From positions 133,989,402 to 134,053,401 of the forward strand of contig CM061064.1 of assembly GCA_030762895.1 (NCBI GenBank): a DNA stretch of 64,000 nt, written 5' to 3'. Source of the stretch: Sophora flavescens. Lineage: Eukaryota > Streptophyta > Magnoliopsida > Fabales > Fabaceae. Position 1 is the stretch's first letter; each line of letters begins with the position of its first letter. Of this stretch, positions 63,326-64,000 are shown in pieces. The notes beneath the pieces are model-generated. The model worked only from the letters and a program-made list of their open reading frames with translations. It was not told the DNA's origin and did not search any database. A program made the position numbers and the translations under genes.

Positions 63326-64000
63326 TGTTAGAACCAAAGAGGAGTTGGCTTAAATAATCTCTTAAGTTTTGATGCTAACAAAAATGTTAAATTTGTATGG
63401 CAAAGTATTGTCAAAGATCTAACTTGTTTATTCTAGATTGCAGGACTGTTGGAAAAAGTAGACGAGCCAATAAATAACTCTTAGAAAAACACCAAGTCCA
63501 AAGACTTGATAATAGACGAGAAGTCTTACTAGATGACATGCCAGTAGACGAGCTATTGAGTATAGCGAGTCCAAAGACTTGGAACTAGACGAGAGTCTAT
63601 AGACGTTGTATCAGTAGACGTGCCCGTCTTACTGATAAGTTAATCTTGTATGTCCAAAGACATGTGTGTCTACTAGCTATTAAAAGCAAACTCGGTTAAG
63701 CTTAAGCGTATTTATTTCAAATGATTGAATATTTAATTCAAGAGAATATACGTTTCTTTCCCTTACTACTTCATTTGTTAAGCACTTTGTTTCTTGAGAA
63801 TAGAAACATAGTACCATCGAGAACTTACCTTTGCACTCTGTCAACTATGTTGCTGTAAAGTTCAAGCCAAGTACAAAGATGGAAAGTCAGAAAGTAACCT
63901 TCGGTACAACAGGGAAGTGACTGCTCTACTTTGAGCATTCCTCTTATAAACAAGAGCACTTCTCCTTGAAGCATATCAAGTTATCAATCTCAATGGATCC
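63326..64000 (+). repeat. Possible start of a Copia-like LTR (runs off the window)
   Basis: It begins TGTTAGAACC at 63326 and reads like the start of long plant Copia LTRs ('gatgctaacaaaaatg'). It carries four 'tagacgag' and two 'gtccaaagacttg' words (63450-63600) and no frame. 'aagtcagaaagtaac' at 63882 resembles a segment of the reversed LTR remnant near 49545. No second copy is in the window, so this is tentative. Confidence 0.35.

Noticed and set aside
1..64000. CRISPR array, tRNA or rRNA genes, bacterial operons
   Set aside because: The direct repeats are minisatellites, LTRs or subterminal arrays; I saw no tRNA cloverleaf or rRNA segment, and the coding families are plant transposons with introns.

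Overview
The window is a stretch of large-genome plant DNA, most likely a eudicot. It is made almost entirely of nested and rearranged transposable elements. I recognise no host gene, rRNA, tRNA or CRISPR array. A plant origin is indicated by En/Spm-type CACTA transposons with TNPD and TNPA genes, by Tekay/Del-like Ty3/gypsy retroelements with LTRs of 3-4.5 kb and initiator-Met-tRNA primer sites, by a Copia reverse transcriptase fragment, and by introns with plant-type borders. The species cannot be told from the sequence.

Layout. (1) 1-23201: one long gypsy LTR (LTR-C1) broken by two insertions. The first is a hairpin-shaped hAT element (169-10135, 8-bp target duplication tccaagag) that itself holds a 9.1-kb CACTA element (468-9608, target duplication tat). 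The second is a 10-kb gypsy element with gag and pol (12868-22830). (2) 23202-25240: a deletion-derived CACTA copy in which the head of TNPD is joined to TNPA. (3) 25241-48830: a tandem array of a gag-only gypsy family (internal-LTR-internal-LTR-internal-LTR). It is broken by a small multi-LTR element (35898-39587, target duplication gggtc) and by a solo LTR of the C family (41340-45572, target duplication agggg). (4) 48839-49790: a reversed Copia-like LTR remnant. (5) 49795-55210: a CACTA 3' half whose TNPA gene is split by an inverted solo LTR of family B. (6) 55254-61965: a second gag-only gypsy family (D). (7) 61966-64000: fragments of the small LTR-E family, a short pol/gag-like tail and a possible start of another LTR.

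How the parts work together. CACTA-1 keeps a spliceable C-terminal half of TNPD and a damaged TNPA between subterminal arrays of TCGGTCGCTA, but its catalytic front half is gone and a Copia fragment lies in its place. The gypsy element has PR, RT, RNase H and INT in order but carries several stops, so it is dead. The B and D families carry only Gag domains and end where protease should begin, so they would need enzymes from a partner.

Most interesting signal: the LTRs of families A and C each hold a homologous reading frame of about 160 residues near the LTR 3' end. It lies just behind a splice-acceptor-like site, and a GTAAG donor lies 1.6-1.7 kb upstream in the same LTR. Families B and D have a similar donor/acceptor pair followed by a different short acidic peptide. 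This looks like a spliced gene carried inside the LTR, which I do not recognise as a described component.
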